Shown piece by piece: positions 1 through 10,370 of a DNA stretch of 64,000 nt. The position numbers and the translations under genes are program-made. This DNA is from Leptasterias polaris (Eukaryota > Echinodermata > Asteroidea > Forcipulatida > Asteriidae): the NCBI GenBank assembly GCA_037783415.1, contig JAZGTN010000047.1, positions 1,736,001 to 1,800,000 on the forward strand, given 5' to 3'. Numbering within the stretch: the stretch's first letter is position 1; each line of letters opens with the position of its first letter. The notes under the pieces are model-generated. The model saw only the letters and a program-made list of their open reading frames with translations. It was not told where the DNA came from and made no database searches.

Positions 1-360
1 GGAGCTGATTCACAAGCTCCGCTCCATAGGGTTGTGTAGTGCGGAGCTGAGCCGTGGGCTCTGCTCCATTGGTTTGTACAGTGCGGAGCTGATTGACAAG
101 CTCCGCTCCATAGGGTTGTGTAGTGCGGAGCTGAGCCGTGGGCTCTGCACCATTGGTTTGTACAGTGCGGAGCTGAGCCGTGTGCTCCGCTCCATAGGTT
201 TGTACAGTGCGGAGCTGAGCCGTGTGCTCCGCTCCATAGGTTTGTGCAGTGCGGAGCTGAGCCGTGTGCTCCGCTCCATTGGTTTGTGCAGTGCGGAGCT
301 GAGCCGTGGGCTCCGCTCCATAGGTTTGTGCAGTGCGGAGCTGATTGACAGGCTCCGCAC
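1..360. repeat. 42-bp tandem repeat with an internal hairpin
   Basis: About eight and a half units of 42 bp. Each unit holds GCGGAGC, a spacer of about 10 nt, then GCTCCGC, so every unit can fold into a 7-bp stem. The period is a multiple of three, so frames stay open on both strands (14-residue repeats). It lies on the internal side of the LTR-like sequence at 1273-1589, so it may be part of that element's leader. It continues off the left edge. Confidence 0.85.
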
Positions 361-1272
361 AAAAGAAATGTGCGGGGTCGAGTTGAATCAAATTCTCTGT
401 CTCATAGGCCTGTGCTGTCAGCCTCTGGTCAACAAGACCACGCACTTCCGTGCCGTGACTTCGTGGCTCCTGGGCCCGCTGCGGTGTAGACTGGGCATCC
501 CCCATGTGGGCACGCTCCCGGAAGAAAGGCCCCGAAGAAAGCTGCTCCACAACCGCATGTCCGGGGTGAGGATGGCCCAGTTCCGAAAAGAGCCGCGCTC
601 TGATGTCTCCCGCCGAATGCCACGGGGAGGGGAAGGTCGGTTCCGTGTGGGACCGCCCCAACCCCTCCCTGGTCTCTGGGGCATGCTGCGGAGAGGCACA
701 GAACTGCTTCCTTGGAACCCGCTCCGATCCTTCCCCCCTCACGTCGGTGCTCCGTCGCCCCGACCCTTCCGCCCCTCTCATGTCGGTGCTCTGTTGAGAG
801 AACCAGAACGATTCTGTGAGGGATCGCCCCGACCCCTCCAGCCCCCTCGTGTCTGTGCTCTGTTGAGAGAGCCGGAACGATTCCGAGGGATCGCCCCGAC
901 CCCTCCGCCCACTTCGTGCCGGTACGTTGCGGAGGGAGCCGGAACGATTCCGTGTGGTACCGCTCCGACCCCCCGCGCCCACCTGACCCGACGTGGACGT
1001 GACTCTACTGACCTTAAGAACCTGTGGCTGACCCCCCTCATCTCCACTGTTGCTCCTACCGGCCTCTCCCAGCCCTAGGAATGATAAAATCTCATCCACT
1101 GTAGACCACAATGGCCCACCCATTGTCTGAGTCTGGCTCGGCGTGTCCCCAGCATCTGCTGAGTCTGACGCCAAACTACCCAACACACGTGAAAACCCCC
1201 ACAGAGAAAACAATCTTTTTACCTGATTCCAGTGTCTTGCTAGTGCTCCTGCCGTCCCGTCGCTGCCACCAA
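361..1272 (-). other. GC-rich putative internal leader of an LTR retroelement
   Basis: GC-rich sequence between the 42-bp repeat and the LTR-like block. Read on the minus strand it would directly follow the LTR and its primer-binding-site-like sequence. I see no gag or pol motif. An open plus-strand frame across 32-1078 has no recognisable domain and is partly made of repeat, so I do not call it a gene. Confidence 0.3.
605..1000. repeat. Degenerate tandem repeat of about 68 bp
   Basis: Three to four imperfect units share a GGTGCTCTGTTGAGAGA-like start, a GGAACGATTC-like middle and a CCCCGACCCCTCC-like end. Clear units start near 780, 849 and 916; earlier ones are more diverged. Confidence 0.6.
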
Positions 1273-1589
1273 TGGAACAATAATTTTGTCCACAGATTCT
1301 TCTCAGCAGAACACAACAAAAACACACAGCAGGATACAGTTTTCTCGGTCAATTCTTTACTGGTTTATTCAACACGTCTCTACTCCAAGACTCACATGAC
1401 AAGAAGAACGTTTAGGCCACGTCTTCCCAACGAGACGGGTGTCCCAGCCGTTCAGCGAGGGGCCCGCTGCGACACAGCTCTAACAACGGTGCCGTGTCAC
1501 AGCGCCCTCCAGGAGGCCGCTCGGTAACACGGCTCCCACCGAGCCCGTGCTGGCGCCCTCTCGCTGAACGGTCTGGGCCAAACGCTACA
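1273..1589 (-). mobile_element. LTR of a retrotransposon, minus orientation
   Basis: On the minus strand this block starts TGTAGCG and ends TTGTTCCA, giving the TG...CA ends usual for LTRs. It contains AATAAA in a poly(A)-signal-like context, and two bases after its end comes TGGTGGCAGCGACGGGA, which looks like a tRNA primer-binding site. It abuts the PLE fragment at 1590 and has replaced the PLE sequence found upstream at the homologous sites near 27.48 and 44.87 kb. Inside is a 12-bp inverted repeat (CCGTTCAGCGAG/CTCGCTGAACGG). The second LTR and coding region would lie left of the window. Confidence 0.5.
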
Positions 1590-1590
1590 C

Positions 1591-1880
1591 TATCTTATAT
1601 CTTTCAGAGTTTGTGGTGTTCAATATATAGGTGAAACAAGAACTACACTCAAGAGGCGTTTCTATGGCCACATATCCCAATCAACACCCAAAAGCTGGAT
1701 ACACCTGTAGGACACCACTTCAACCTTCCTAACCACTCCATTTCTGACATGAATTTACAGGGCATTGAGGCACTAGGTAACTGCAGAGAGACTGTTCGTC
1801 TGAGTAGGGAGAAACTATGGATAAGGTGCATAAAGACCACTCAGCCCCATGGTTTGAACATCCAAGAAGGAAATAACTAA
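1591..1880 (+). pseudogene. PLE GIY-YIG endonuclease fragment (copy A)
   Basis: C-terminal endonuclease remnant of a Penelope-like element. Translation gives VQYIGETRTTLKRRFYGH, the GIY-YIG core with its following Arg, then a TPVGHHF-like stretch, a GIEALGN segment and LSREKLWIR before the stop, as is typical for PLE endonucleases. A frameshift lies after the SWIHL region, and an extra CTTCCTAAC segment distinguishes this copy from those at 27.5 and 44.9 kb. All upstream reverse-transcriptase sequence is missing, displaced by the LTR element. In intact elements this domain nicks the target DNA. Confidence 0.8.
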
Positions 1881-2300
1881 TAAACTTTTGTCTTTGCCTT
1901 CTCCCTTTCCCCCCCACAGATATCCACATTTTTGGTCTGCCCTAATTACTAATTATTTACTTTTCTTTCTACCTTCCATTTTGTCCTTTGTGTTTCCAAC
2001 TTCTTCTGGTCAAGCCATCCCCTTATCTCCATAACCCCCCCCCCCCCCTTGTCTTCATAATCCTTGCCTTCTGCTTCTCTCTCTCTCTCTCCACTCTCTC
2101 TATTCTTGTATTTCCACTTGACTGCTCTTGTTACTCCTGTATGCTTGTATGTTTTAGCCCTATAATTATAGGACTCTGTGCTGTACACATACGAAAGTGA
2201 AAGGCCGCCAGGGCTAGTATGCTGTGTGTTGTGTTGTCATTTAGCCTTCGAGAAAGACTCTGCTAGGTTCGAAACGTCAGGCCACTGACTTATTTTGTGC
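1881..2300 (+). mobile_element. PLE 3' untranslated tail with terminal signature
   Basis: Noncoding tail with C-tracts (near 2033) and CT-rich stretches (near 2070-2100). It ends in the signature at 2244-2282, containing GACTCTGCTAGGTTCGAAAC then GTCAGGCC. The element ends just before ACTAAACTTT at 2301-2310, the 3' copy of a 10-bp target-site duplication seen on both sides of the other PLE copies. Confidence 0.7.
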
Positions 2301-2310
2301 ACTAAACTTT

Positions 2311-2616
2311 CACTAATTGGAAAAAATTTCAAATCAGCATGAGTAAATCCACACTGGAGATATGGCATTCATGGGAAAGTACCTATACTCCAGAAGAGTT
2401 GGTCTAAATAAGCATGACCATACCCACACTAGAGAACAAAGCATTTGTAAATTTGGATGATTCAGGAATGACATTTTGTGGCATTTGTGAAATTCCTAGT
2501 TCAGGTTAATGCCTCCATTCCCAAGAGTAATGTAGTAATTTAATTTGTAATTATCATTATTGATTTAGAACAATTTCCAAATAGCATTTATTTAAAATAA
2601 ATTTTGATTATTACAG
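2311..2616 (+). other. Decayed finger sequence and 3' end of intron before ZNF-A
   Basis: Finger-like scraps (GCATGAGTAAATCCACACTGG, an ACACTAGAGAACAAA linker remnant) lie in an AT-rich stretch ending in TTGATTATTACAG at 2604-2616, a plausible splice acceptor. The same arrangement precedes ZNF-B, -C and -D. The upstream exon was not found. Confidence 0.5.
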
Positions 2617-2618
2617 AT

Positions 2619-3311
2619 ATGAATTCTCAAGAGAAGACGTTACTTTGTGACTTAAGTGGAGCAACCTGCTCAAACAAAGGCAACCTGGAAAAACAGCAAG
2701 AACCGGACACTTCAAAGTCACTGACGATACATCGGAGCGTCAACGCTGGAGAAAAACTGTTTGTTTGTGACCTTTGTGGGAAAATCTACTCATGTAAACA
2801 GTCACTGAAATACCATCAGAAGCTCCATACCGGAGAGAAACCGTTTGTTTGTGACATTTGTGGTAAAGCCTTTTTACAAAGACTTAACCTTACCAATCAT
2901 CAGCGTGTCCACACTGGAGAAAAACCATTTGTTTGTGACGTTTGTGAAAAAGCATTTTCTCAAAAAAGCCATTTAAGTACTCACCAGAGAATCCACACTG
3001 GAGAGAAACCATTTGTCTGTGATATTTGTGGAAAAGCTTTCTCACATAAAGGTACACTGACAGCCCATCAGCGTGTCCACACTGGAGAGAAACCATTTGT
3101 TTGTGACATTTGCGGGAAAGCATTTTCTCGTAAACACAACCTTATCAGCCACCAGTTAACCCACACGGGAGAGAAACCATTTACTTTTGACTATTGTGGG
3201 AAAGTGTTTGTTTTTAAAAGAAACCTTGTCAGCCACCACCGAATCTATACTGCAGAGAAGCCATATATCTGCGATGTTTGTGGGAAAGCCTTTACACAAA
3301 AACAAACATGA
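2619..3311 (+). CDS. C2H2 zinc-finger exon ZNF-A, frameshifted at its end
   Basis: Start chosen at the ATG of MNSQEKTLLC just after the acceptor at 2616; an earlier in-frame ATG at 2604 lies in the intron's acceptor tract. After about 50 non-finger residues come seven C2H2 units of 28 residues joined by TGEKP linkers. Fingers 1-5 keep all four ligands. Finger 6 reads FTFDYC, losing the first Cys, and its last His is Tyr. Finger 7 stops at QKQT because one base is missing relative to ZNF-C (AAACAAGGCTTGACC). Tandem TGEKP fingers are known to bind DNA in the nucleus. The product would be a truncated five-finger protein; it may be a pseudogene. Confidence 0.6.
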   Translation: MNSQEKTLLCDLSGATCSNKGNLEKQQEPDTSKSLTIHRSVNAGEKLFVCDLCGKIYSCKQSLKYHQKLHTGEKPFVCDICGKAFLQRLNLTNHQRVHTGEKPFVCDVCEKAFSQKSHLSTHQRIHTGEKPFVCDICGKAFSHKGTLTAHQRVHTGEKPFVCDICGKAFSRKHNLISHQLTHTGEKPFTFDYCGKVFVFKRNLVSHHRIYTAEKPYICDVCGKAFTQKQT

Positions 3312-4040
3312 CCAAACATCGGCGTGTCCACACTAAAGAGAAACCTTTTGTTTAATACATTTGTGGGAAAACATTTTCAGAAAAACGTACCCTGAACAAC
3401 CATTGGGGTGTCCACACTGGAGAAAAACCATTTGTTTGTGAAAAGCATTTGCTTATAAATGTAGTCTTATTTTACACTGGAGAGAAACAATTTTTTGTTG
3501 GAAAACATTCTTATGCAAAAGTGGTCTGAGTATCCACACTGGGGAGAAACCATTTTGTTTCTGATCTTTGTTGAAAACTTCACTTTATGGCCCATCAGAC
3601 ACTGGAGAAAAACTATTTACAAAGTATGTTTGCGACATAAGTGGAAAAGCCTTTTCATATAAACATACCTTGACATATCAGCGTACCCACACTGGGGAGA
3701 AATTAATCACACGCAAATTTTGTACTTTTGTTTTAATGATTGGCAACCTATCAACCATTAAGTGATTACAGGTGTGTGAAATTTGCCCCAAGGGGTTAAG
3801 TGGTAATTCCATTTCAGTCAACATGAAAAAAACACACACAGGATAGAAACGGTTTATTTGTGACATTTGTAGTAGAAAGCATAGAGGATGAGTAGCTTTA
3901 CAACTGCATGAGAAAATCCACACTGGAGAGAGATCATTTTGTTTGTGATACTTGTGGATACTTAGCTTTCACTAATTTGAAAAGTTTCAATTCAGCATGA
4001 GTCAATCCATGCCGGAGAGAGTTCGTTTGTTTATGTGCAC
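3312..4040 (+). pseudogene. Decayed zinc-finger 3' region of ZNF-A
   Basis: A run of finger fragments with frame changes and stops: CACACTGGAGA linkers, TGTTTGTGA and CCATTTG motifs recur every 80-90 bp, but no finger is whole. The same decayed sequence follows ZNF-B, ZNF-C (split by an insertion) and ZNF-D. It is probably 3' UTR today and shows the ancestral exon had more fingers. Confidence 0.75.
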
Positions 4041-4129
4041 TTTATGTTTTTTATGACGGAATAGTACCTTAATTCAGCAAGATTGTAATATTGTTTCCCC
4101 AATTATTGTAACTGTTTTAAGAATAGATT

Positions 4130-4441
4130 AAGTAGTTACTGTGGTATACTGAAGATTGTCTTTTTATACCAAGATGGAAATAGAAATAAATATGAGAACC
4201 AAGAAAAGAAGAACTTTGCTTCATTTTGTTTGTAAAAGACCCCATTTTCATCATCATCATCATCATCAACACCACATGCTCAGGAAGAGCGTAGCGCCTC
4301 AACAATGCAGTTTTCACTCCAGCTGGTTCTGGGCGAGTCTTTTACCAGCTGACAGATTCAGTCCCAGTGCCCTTAGGTCTTCTTTTAGCTTGCCCTTCTA
4401 TCGCAAACGGGGTGACCCCTTGGATGGGGCCAGCTGGGGGG
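4130..4441 (+). other. Conserved leader before the minisatellite
   Basis: About 300 bp, starting near GGTATACTGAAGATTG, are closely matched at 17998-18290, 38727-39030 and 47770-48068. It includes a variable CAT/CAA trinucleotide run (near 4249) that reads as poly-His in one frame. Frames run open into the array in copies A and B, but an insertion breaks it in the 38.9-kb copy and the reading frame at the array entry differs between copies. I treat it as noncoding 3' sequence. Confidence 0.6.
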
Positions 4442-7400
4442 CAGGCTCTTTCAACAGAAGAGCAGGCTCCTTCAACAGAAGAGCAGGCTCCTTCAACAGA
4501 AGAGCAGGATCCTTCAACAGAAGAGCAGGCTCCTTCAACAGAAGAGCAGGCTCCTTCAACAGAAGAGCAGGCTCCTTCAACAGAAGAGCAGGCTCCTTCC
4601 AACAGAAGAACAGGCTCCTTCAACAGAAGAACAGGCTCCTTCAACAGAAGAGCAGGCTCCTTCAACAGAAGAGCAGGCTCCTTCAACAGAAGAGCAGGCT
4701 CCTTCAACAGAAGAGCAGGATCCTTCAACAGAAGAGCAGGCTCCTTCAACAGAAGAGCAGGCTCTTTCAACAGAAGAGCAGGCTCCTTCAACAGAAGAGC
4801 AGGCTCCTTCAACAGAAGAGCAGGCTCCTTCCAACAGAAGAACAGGCTCCTTCAACAGAAGAACAGGCTCCTTCAACAGAAGAGCAGGCTCCTTCCAACA
4901 GAAGAGCAGGCTCCTTCCAACAGAAGAACAGGCTCCTTCAACAGAAGAGCAGGCTCCTTCAACAGAAGAGCAGGCTCCTTCAACAGAAGAGCAGGCTCCT
5001 TCAACAGAAGAGCAGGCTCCTTCAACAGAAGAGCAGGCTCCTTCCAACAGAAGAGCAGGCTCCTTCAACAGAAGAGCAGGCTCCTTCAACAGAAGAGCAG
5101 GCTCCTTCCAACAGAAGAACAGGCTCCTTCAACAGAAGAGCAGGCTCCTTCAACAGAAGGGCAGGCTCCTTCAACAGAAGAGCAGGCTCCTTCAACAGAA
5201 GAGCAGGCTCCTTCAACAGAAGAACAGGCTCCTTCAACAGAAGAGCAGGCTCCTTCAACAGAAGAGCAGGCTCCTTCCAACAGAAGAGCAGGCTCCTTCA
5301 ACAGAAGAACAGGCTCCTTCAACAGAAGAGCAGGCTCCTTCCAACAGAAGAGCAGGCTCCTTCAACAGAAGAACAGGCTCCTTCAACAGAAGAGCAGGCT
5401 CCTTCCAACAGAAGAGCAGGCTCCTTCAACAGAAGAACAGGCTCCTTCAACAGAAGAGCAGGCTCCTTCAACAGAAGAACAGGCTCCTTCAACAGAAGAG
5501 CAGGCTCCTTCAACAGAAGAGCAGGCTCCTTCCAACAGAAGAGCAGGCTCCTTCAACAGAAGAACAGGCTCCTTCAACAGAAGAGCAGGCTCCTTCCAAC
5601 AGAAGAGCAGGCTCCTTCAACAGAAGAACAGGCTCCTTCAACAGAAGAGCAGGCTCCTTCCAACAGAAGAGCAGGCTCCTTCAACAGAAGAACAGGCTCC
5701 TTCAACAGAAGAGCAGGCTCCTTCCAACAGAAGAGCAGGCTCCTTCAACAGAAGAACAGGCTCCTTCAACAGAAGAGCAGGCTCCTTCAACAGAAGAGCA
5801 GGCTCATTCAACAGAAGAGCAGGCTCCTTCCAACAGAAGAACAGGCTCCTTCAACAGAAGAACAGGCTCCTTCAACAGAAGAACAGGCTCCTTCAACAGA
5901 AGAGCAGGCTCCTTCCAACAGAAGAACAGGCTCCTTCAACAGAAGAGCAGGCTCCTTCAACAGAAGAGCAGGCTCCTTCAACAGAAGAGCAGGCTCCTTC
6001 AACAGAAGAACAGGCTCCTTCAACAGAAGAGCAGGCTCCTTCCAACAGAAGAGCAGGCTCCTTCAACAGAAGAACAGGCTCCTTCAACAGAAGAGCAGGC
6101 TCCTTCCAACAGAAGAGCAGGCTCCTTCAACAGAAGAACAGGCTCCTTCAACAGAAGAGCAGGCTCCTTCCAACAGAAGAGCAGGCTCCTTCAACAGAAG
6201 AACAGGCTCCTTCAACAGAAGAGCAGGCTCCTTCCAACAGAAGAGCAGGCTCCTTCAACAGAAGAACAGGCTCCTTCAACAGAAGAGCAGGCTCCTTCAA
6301 CAGAAGAGCAGGCTCATTCAACAGAAGAGCAGGCTCCTTCCAACAGAAGAACAGGCTCCTTCAACAGAAGAACAGGCTCCTTCAACAGAAGAACAGGCTC
6401 CTTCAACAGAAGAGCAGGCTCCTTCCAACAGAAGAACAGGCTCCTTCAACAGAAGAGCAGGCTCCTTCAACAGAAGAGCAGGCTCCTTCAACAGAAGAGC
6501 AGGCTCCTTCAACAGAAGAGCATGCTCCTTCAACAGAAGAGCAGGCTCCTTCCAACAGAAGAACAGGCTCCTTCCAACAGAAGAGCAGGCTCCTTCAACA
6601 GAAGAGCAGGCTCCTTCAACAGAAGAGCAGGCTCCTTCAACAGAAGAGCAGGCTCCTTCAACAGAAGAGCAGGCCCCTTCAACAGAAGAGCAGGCTCCTT
6701 CAACAGAAGAGCAGGCTCCTTCAAACAGAAGAGCAGGCTCCTTCAACAGAAGAACAGGCTCCATCAACAGAAGAGCAGGCTCCTTCAACAGAAGAGCAGG
6801 CTCCTTCCAACAGAAGAACAGGCTCCTTCAACAGAAGAGCAGGCTCCTTCAACAGAAGAGCAGGCTCCTTCAACAGAAGAGCAGGCTCCTTCAACAGAAG
6901 AGCAGGCTCCTTCAACAGAAGAGCAGGCTCCTTCAACAGAAGAACAGGCTCCTTCAACAGAAGAGCAGGCTCCTTCAACAGAAGAGCAGGCTCCTTCCAA
7001 CAGAAGAGCAGGCTCCTTCAACAGAAGAACAGGCTCCTTCAACAGAAGAGCAGGCTCCTTCCAACAGAAGAGCAGGCTCCTTCAACAGAAGAACAGGCTC
7101 CTTCAACAGAAGAGCAGGCTCCTTCCAACAGAAGAGCAGGCTCCTTCAACAGAAGAACAGGCTCCTTCAACAGAAGAGCAGGCTCCTTCCAACAGAAGAG
7201 CAGGCTCCTTCAACAGAAGAACAGGCTCCTTCAACAGAAGAGCAGGCTCCTTCCAACAGAAGAGCAGGCTCCTTCAACAGAAGAACAGGCTCCTTCAACA
7301 GAAGAGCAGGCTCCTTCAACAGAAGAACAGGCTCCTTCAACAGAAGAGCAGGCTCCTTCAACAGAAGAGCAGGCTCCTTCAACAGAAGAGCAGGCTCCTT

Positions 7401-8883
7401 CCAACAGAAGAGCAGGCTCCTTCAACAGAAGAACAGGCTCCTTCAACAGAAGAGCAGGCTCCTTCCAACAGAAGAGCAGGCTCCTTCAACAGAAGAACAG
7501 GCTCCTTCAACAGAAGAGCAGGCTCCTTCCAACAGAAGAGCAGGCTCCTTCAACAGAAGAACAGGCTCCTTCAACAGAAGAGCAGGCTCCTTCAACAGAA
7601 GAGCAGGCTCCTTCAACAGAAGAGCAGGCTCCTTCAACAGAAGAACAGGCTCCTTCAACAGAAGAGCAGGCTCCTTCAACAGAAGAGCAGGCTCATTCAA
7701 CAGAAGAGCAGGCTCCTTCCAACAGAAGAACAGGCTCCTTCAACAGAAGAACAGGCTCCTTCAACAGAAGAACAGGCTCCTTCAACAGAAGAGCAGGCTC
7801 CTTCCAACAGAAGAACAGGCTCCTTCAACAGAAGAGCAGGCTCCTTCAACAGAAGAGCAGGCTCCTTCAACAGAAGAGCAGGCTCCTTCAACAGAAGAGC
7901 AGGCTCCTTCAACAGAAGAGCATGCTCCTTCAACAGAAGAGCAGGCTCCTTCAAACAGAAGAGCAGGCTCCTTCAACAGAAGAACAGGCTCCATCAACAG
8001 AAGAGCAGGCTCCTTCAACAGAAGAGCAGGCTCCTTCCAACAGAAGAACAGGCTCCTTCAACAGAAGAGCAGGCTCCTTCAACAGAAGAGCAGGCTCCTT
8101 CAACAGAAGAGCAGGCTCCTTCAACAGAAGAGCAGGCTCCTTCAACAGAAGAGCAGGCTCCTTCAACAGAAGAGCAGGCCCCTTCAACAGAAGAGCAGGC
8201 TCCTTCAACAGAAGAGCAGGCTCCTTCAAACAGAAGAGCAGGCTCCTTCAACAGAAGAACAGGCTCCATCAACAGAAGAGCAGGCTCCTTCAACAGAAGA
8301 GCAGGCTCCTTCAACAGAAGAGCAGGCTCCTTCCAACAGAAGAACAGGCTCCTTCAACAGAAGAGCAGGCTCCTTCAACAGAAGAGCAGGCTCCTTCAAC
8401 AGAAGAGCAGGCTCCTTCAACAGAAGAGCAGGCTCCTTCAACAGAAGAGCAGGCTCCTTCAACAGAAGAACAGGCTCCTTCAACAGAAGAGCAGGCTCCT
8501 TCAACAGAAGAGCAGGCTCCTTCCAACAGAAGAGCAGGCTCCTTCAACAGAAGAACAGGCTCCTTCAACAGAAGAGCAGGCTCCTTCCAACAGAAGAGCA
8601 GGCTCCTTCAACAGAAGAACAGGCTCCTTCAACAGAAGAGCAGGCTCCTTCCAACAGAAGAGCAGGCTCCTTCAACAGAAGAACAGGCTCCTTCAACAGA
8701 AGAGCAGGCTCCTTCCAACAGAAGAGCAGGCTCCTTCAACAGAAGAACAGGCTCCTTCAACAGAAGAGCAGGCTCCTTCAACAGAAGAGCAGGCTCCTTC
8801 AACAGAAGAGCAGGCTCCTTCAACAGAAGAGCAGGCTCCTTCCAACAGAAGAGCAGGCTCCTTCCAACAGAAGAGCAGGCTCC
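4442..8883. repeat. 21/22-bp minisatellite, about 208 units
   Basis: Tandem CAGGCTCCTTCAACAGAAGAG units of 21 bp, mixed with a 22-bp form that has TTCCAACAG. Positions vary between GAGCAGG and GAACAGG. Much of the array is a 22+21+21 = 64-bp higher-order repeat, clearly seen near 5280-5720, 6030-6250 and 7000-7270. The 21-bp unit has no stop in any of the three plus frames, so three long overlapping open frames cross the whole array and 22-mers only rotate between them. Smaller versions sit at the homologous places near 18.3, 39.0 and 48.1 kb. Confidence 0.97.
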
Positions 8884-8922
8884 CCTGTTTTTATGATGGA
8901 TCTGAACTGAGATTGGATGGGA

Positions 8923-8928
8923 AATAAA
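8923..8928 (+). promoter_or_regulatory. Poly(A) signal after the minisatellite
   Basis: AATAAA in GGGAAATAAATTGC, about 40 bp after the array, is kept at the homologous sites 18957 and 39456. The 48.1-kb copy has AATATT instead. It would place the array in the 3' UTR of the ZNF transcripts. Confidence 0.45.
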
Positions 8929-8929
8929 T

Positions 8930-9790
8930 TGCTCCTTGAGTTTTCAGAATCTAATTTATGTTGCACTGATGTAATGGTTTCAGGCATCTGAAAGTTATTT
9001 AGACCCAATCAGGGGCATATCCAGGATTTTCAAATGGGGGTGGGGGGACACACTTCAAGGGGCTAATTTGAAAGTTTGTTATTTTCTATAATCCAAAATT
9101 ATTTTAGCAGGTGACCAAAATTAGTTTTGAATGATAAGCACATGCAAGTTGTGAAATTCTGGTTCATAGATAGAAGACTGAACACATGAATCAATTTGGA
9201 GGTACAGTATATTGTCAATGTCTAGCAAGTTGTTAAAATATCAGAGTATTTTTACCCCTACATGAGGAGATAATAAAGTGTAAACAATATTTACTGGATG
9301 CAAAGCAAGAAAAACAAACTTATTTTTTGATTTACAGTTTATGATTTATTTGGCCATTGAGTCAGAAAACATCATAGTCAAAACAAGATAAAACCGTACT
9401 GTGGTGCAATGATAAAAAAAATACTAGCTGCATTTATCTCCAATAATATGGAGATCAATAATGACTAGCTGTTGAAAGCGCCCTCATGCATCTAAAAATA
9501 CGTTTGTGTGAGTTAGTCAAATCATAGAGAAAGAAATGTAGGCCAATTTTGTTGACAACTTTGCAAATTCTGGGGTTGGAATTATTCTGTACCCTCTGGT
9601 CCCCAAAACTTGAAACCTTTTTTTTGGTCATCCCACGAAAAAGACAGCAGTTACCCCGCTCATTCTATACTAACCCTTGCTAAACCTGAACAATAGAGGG
9701 GGTTGTTTGCAAATCGAGTTCGTCTACTTCTAATTCTTCGATAATGTGCTTGATCGATATGATGACCATCGAACTCACACGGTAAAAACT
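8930..9790. other. Conserved module tail, no gene; carries an empty insertion site
   Basis: AT-rich sequence repeated in the other modules (from 18963, 39462, 48140, and partly from 55908). At 9226-9238 it has CAAGTTGTTAAAA as a single copy; the homologous places in modules B and C carry a PLE insertion flanked by two copies of these 13 bases. No coding signal was seen. Confidence 0.7.
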
Positions 9791-9794
9791 GAGA

Positions 9795-10124
<330 letters not shown>

Positions 10125-10159
10125 TACGAAAGCCCATTAGCGCCACGAAAAAATAAAAA

Positions 10160-10370
10160 TCAAATCCGTTATTACGGATTCGAATCCGTTATTACGGATT
10201 CGCAATCCGTTATAACGGATTCTCAATCCGTTATTACGGATTCGCAATCCGTTATTACGGATTAGCAATCCGTTATTACGGATTAGCAATCCGTTATTAC
10301 GGATTCGCAATCCGTTATTACGGATTAGCAATCCGTTATTACGGATTCGCAATCCGTTATTACGGATTCA
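10160..10370. repeat. 20-bp palindromic repeat array, left arm
   Basis: About ten units built on AATCCGTTATTACGGATT spaced by CG or AG. The unit is itself a near-palindrome, and one unit (AATCCGTTATAACGGATT) is a perfect 18-bp palindrome. Confidence 0.9.

Noticed and set aside
32..1078. A 348-codon plus-strand frame with CSAELSRGLRSIGL repeats
   Set aside because: Its first third is the 42-bp tandem repeat and the rest is GC-rich repeat without a domain. Open frames exist on the other strand too.
4156..8927. Overlapping open frames of 1,584, 1,509 and 801 codons on the plus strand
   Set aside because: They arise because the 21-bp unit has no stop in any plus frame. Frame at the array entry differs between homologous copies, the 38.9-kb copy is broken before the array, and a poly(A) signal follows. 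A 3' UTR minisatellite is the simpler reading.
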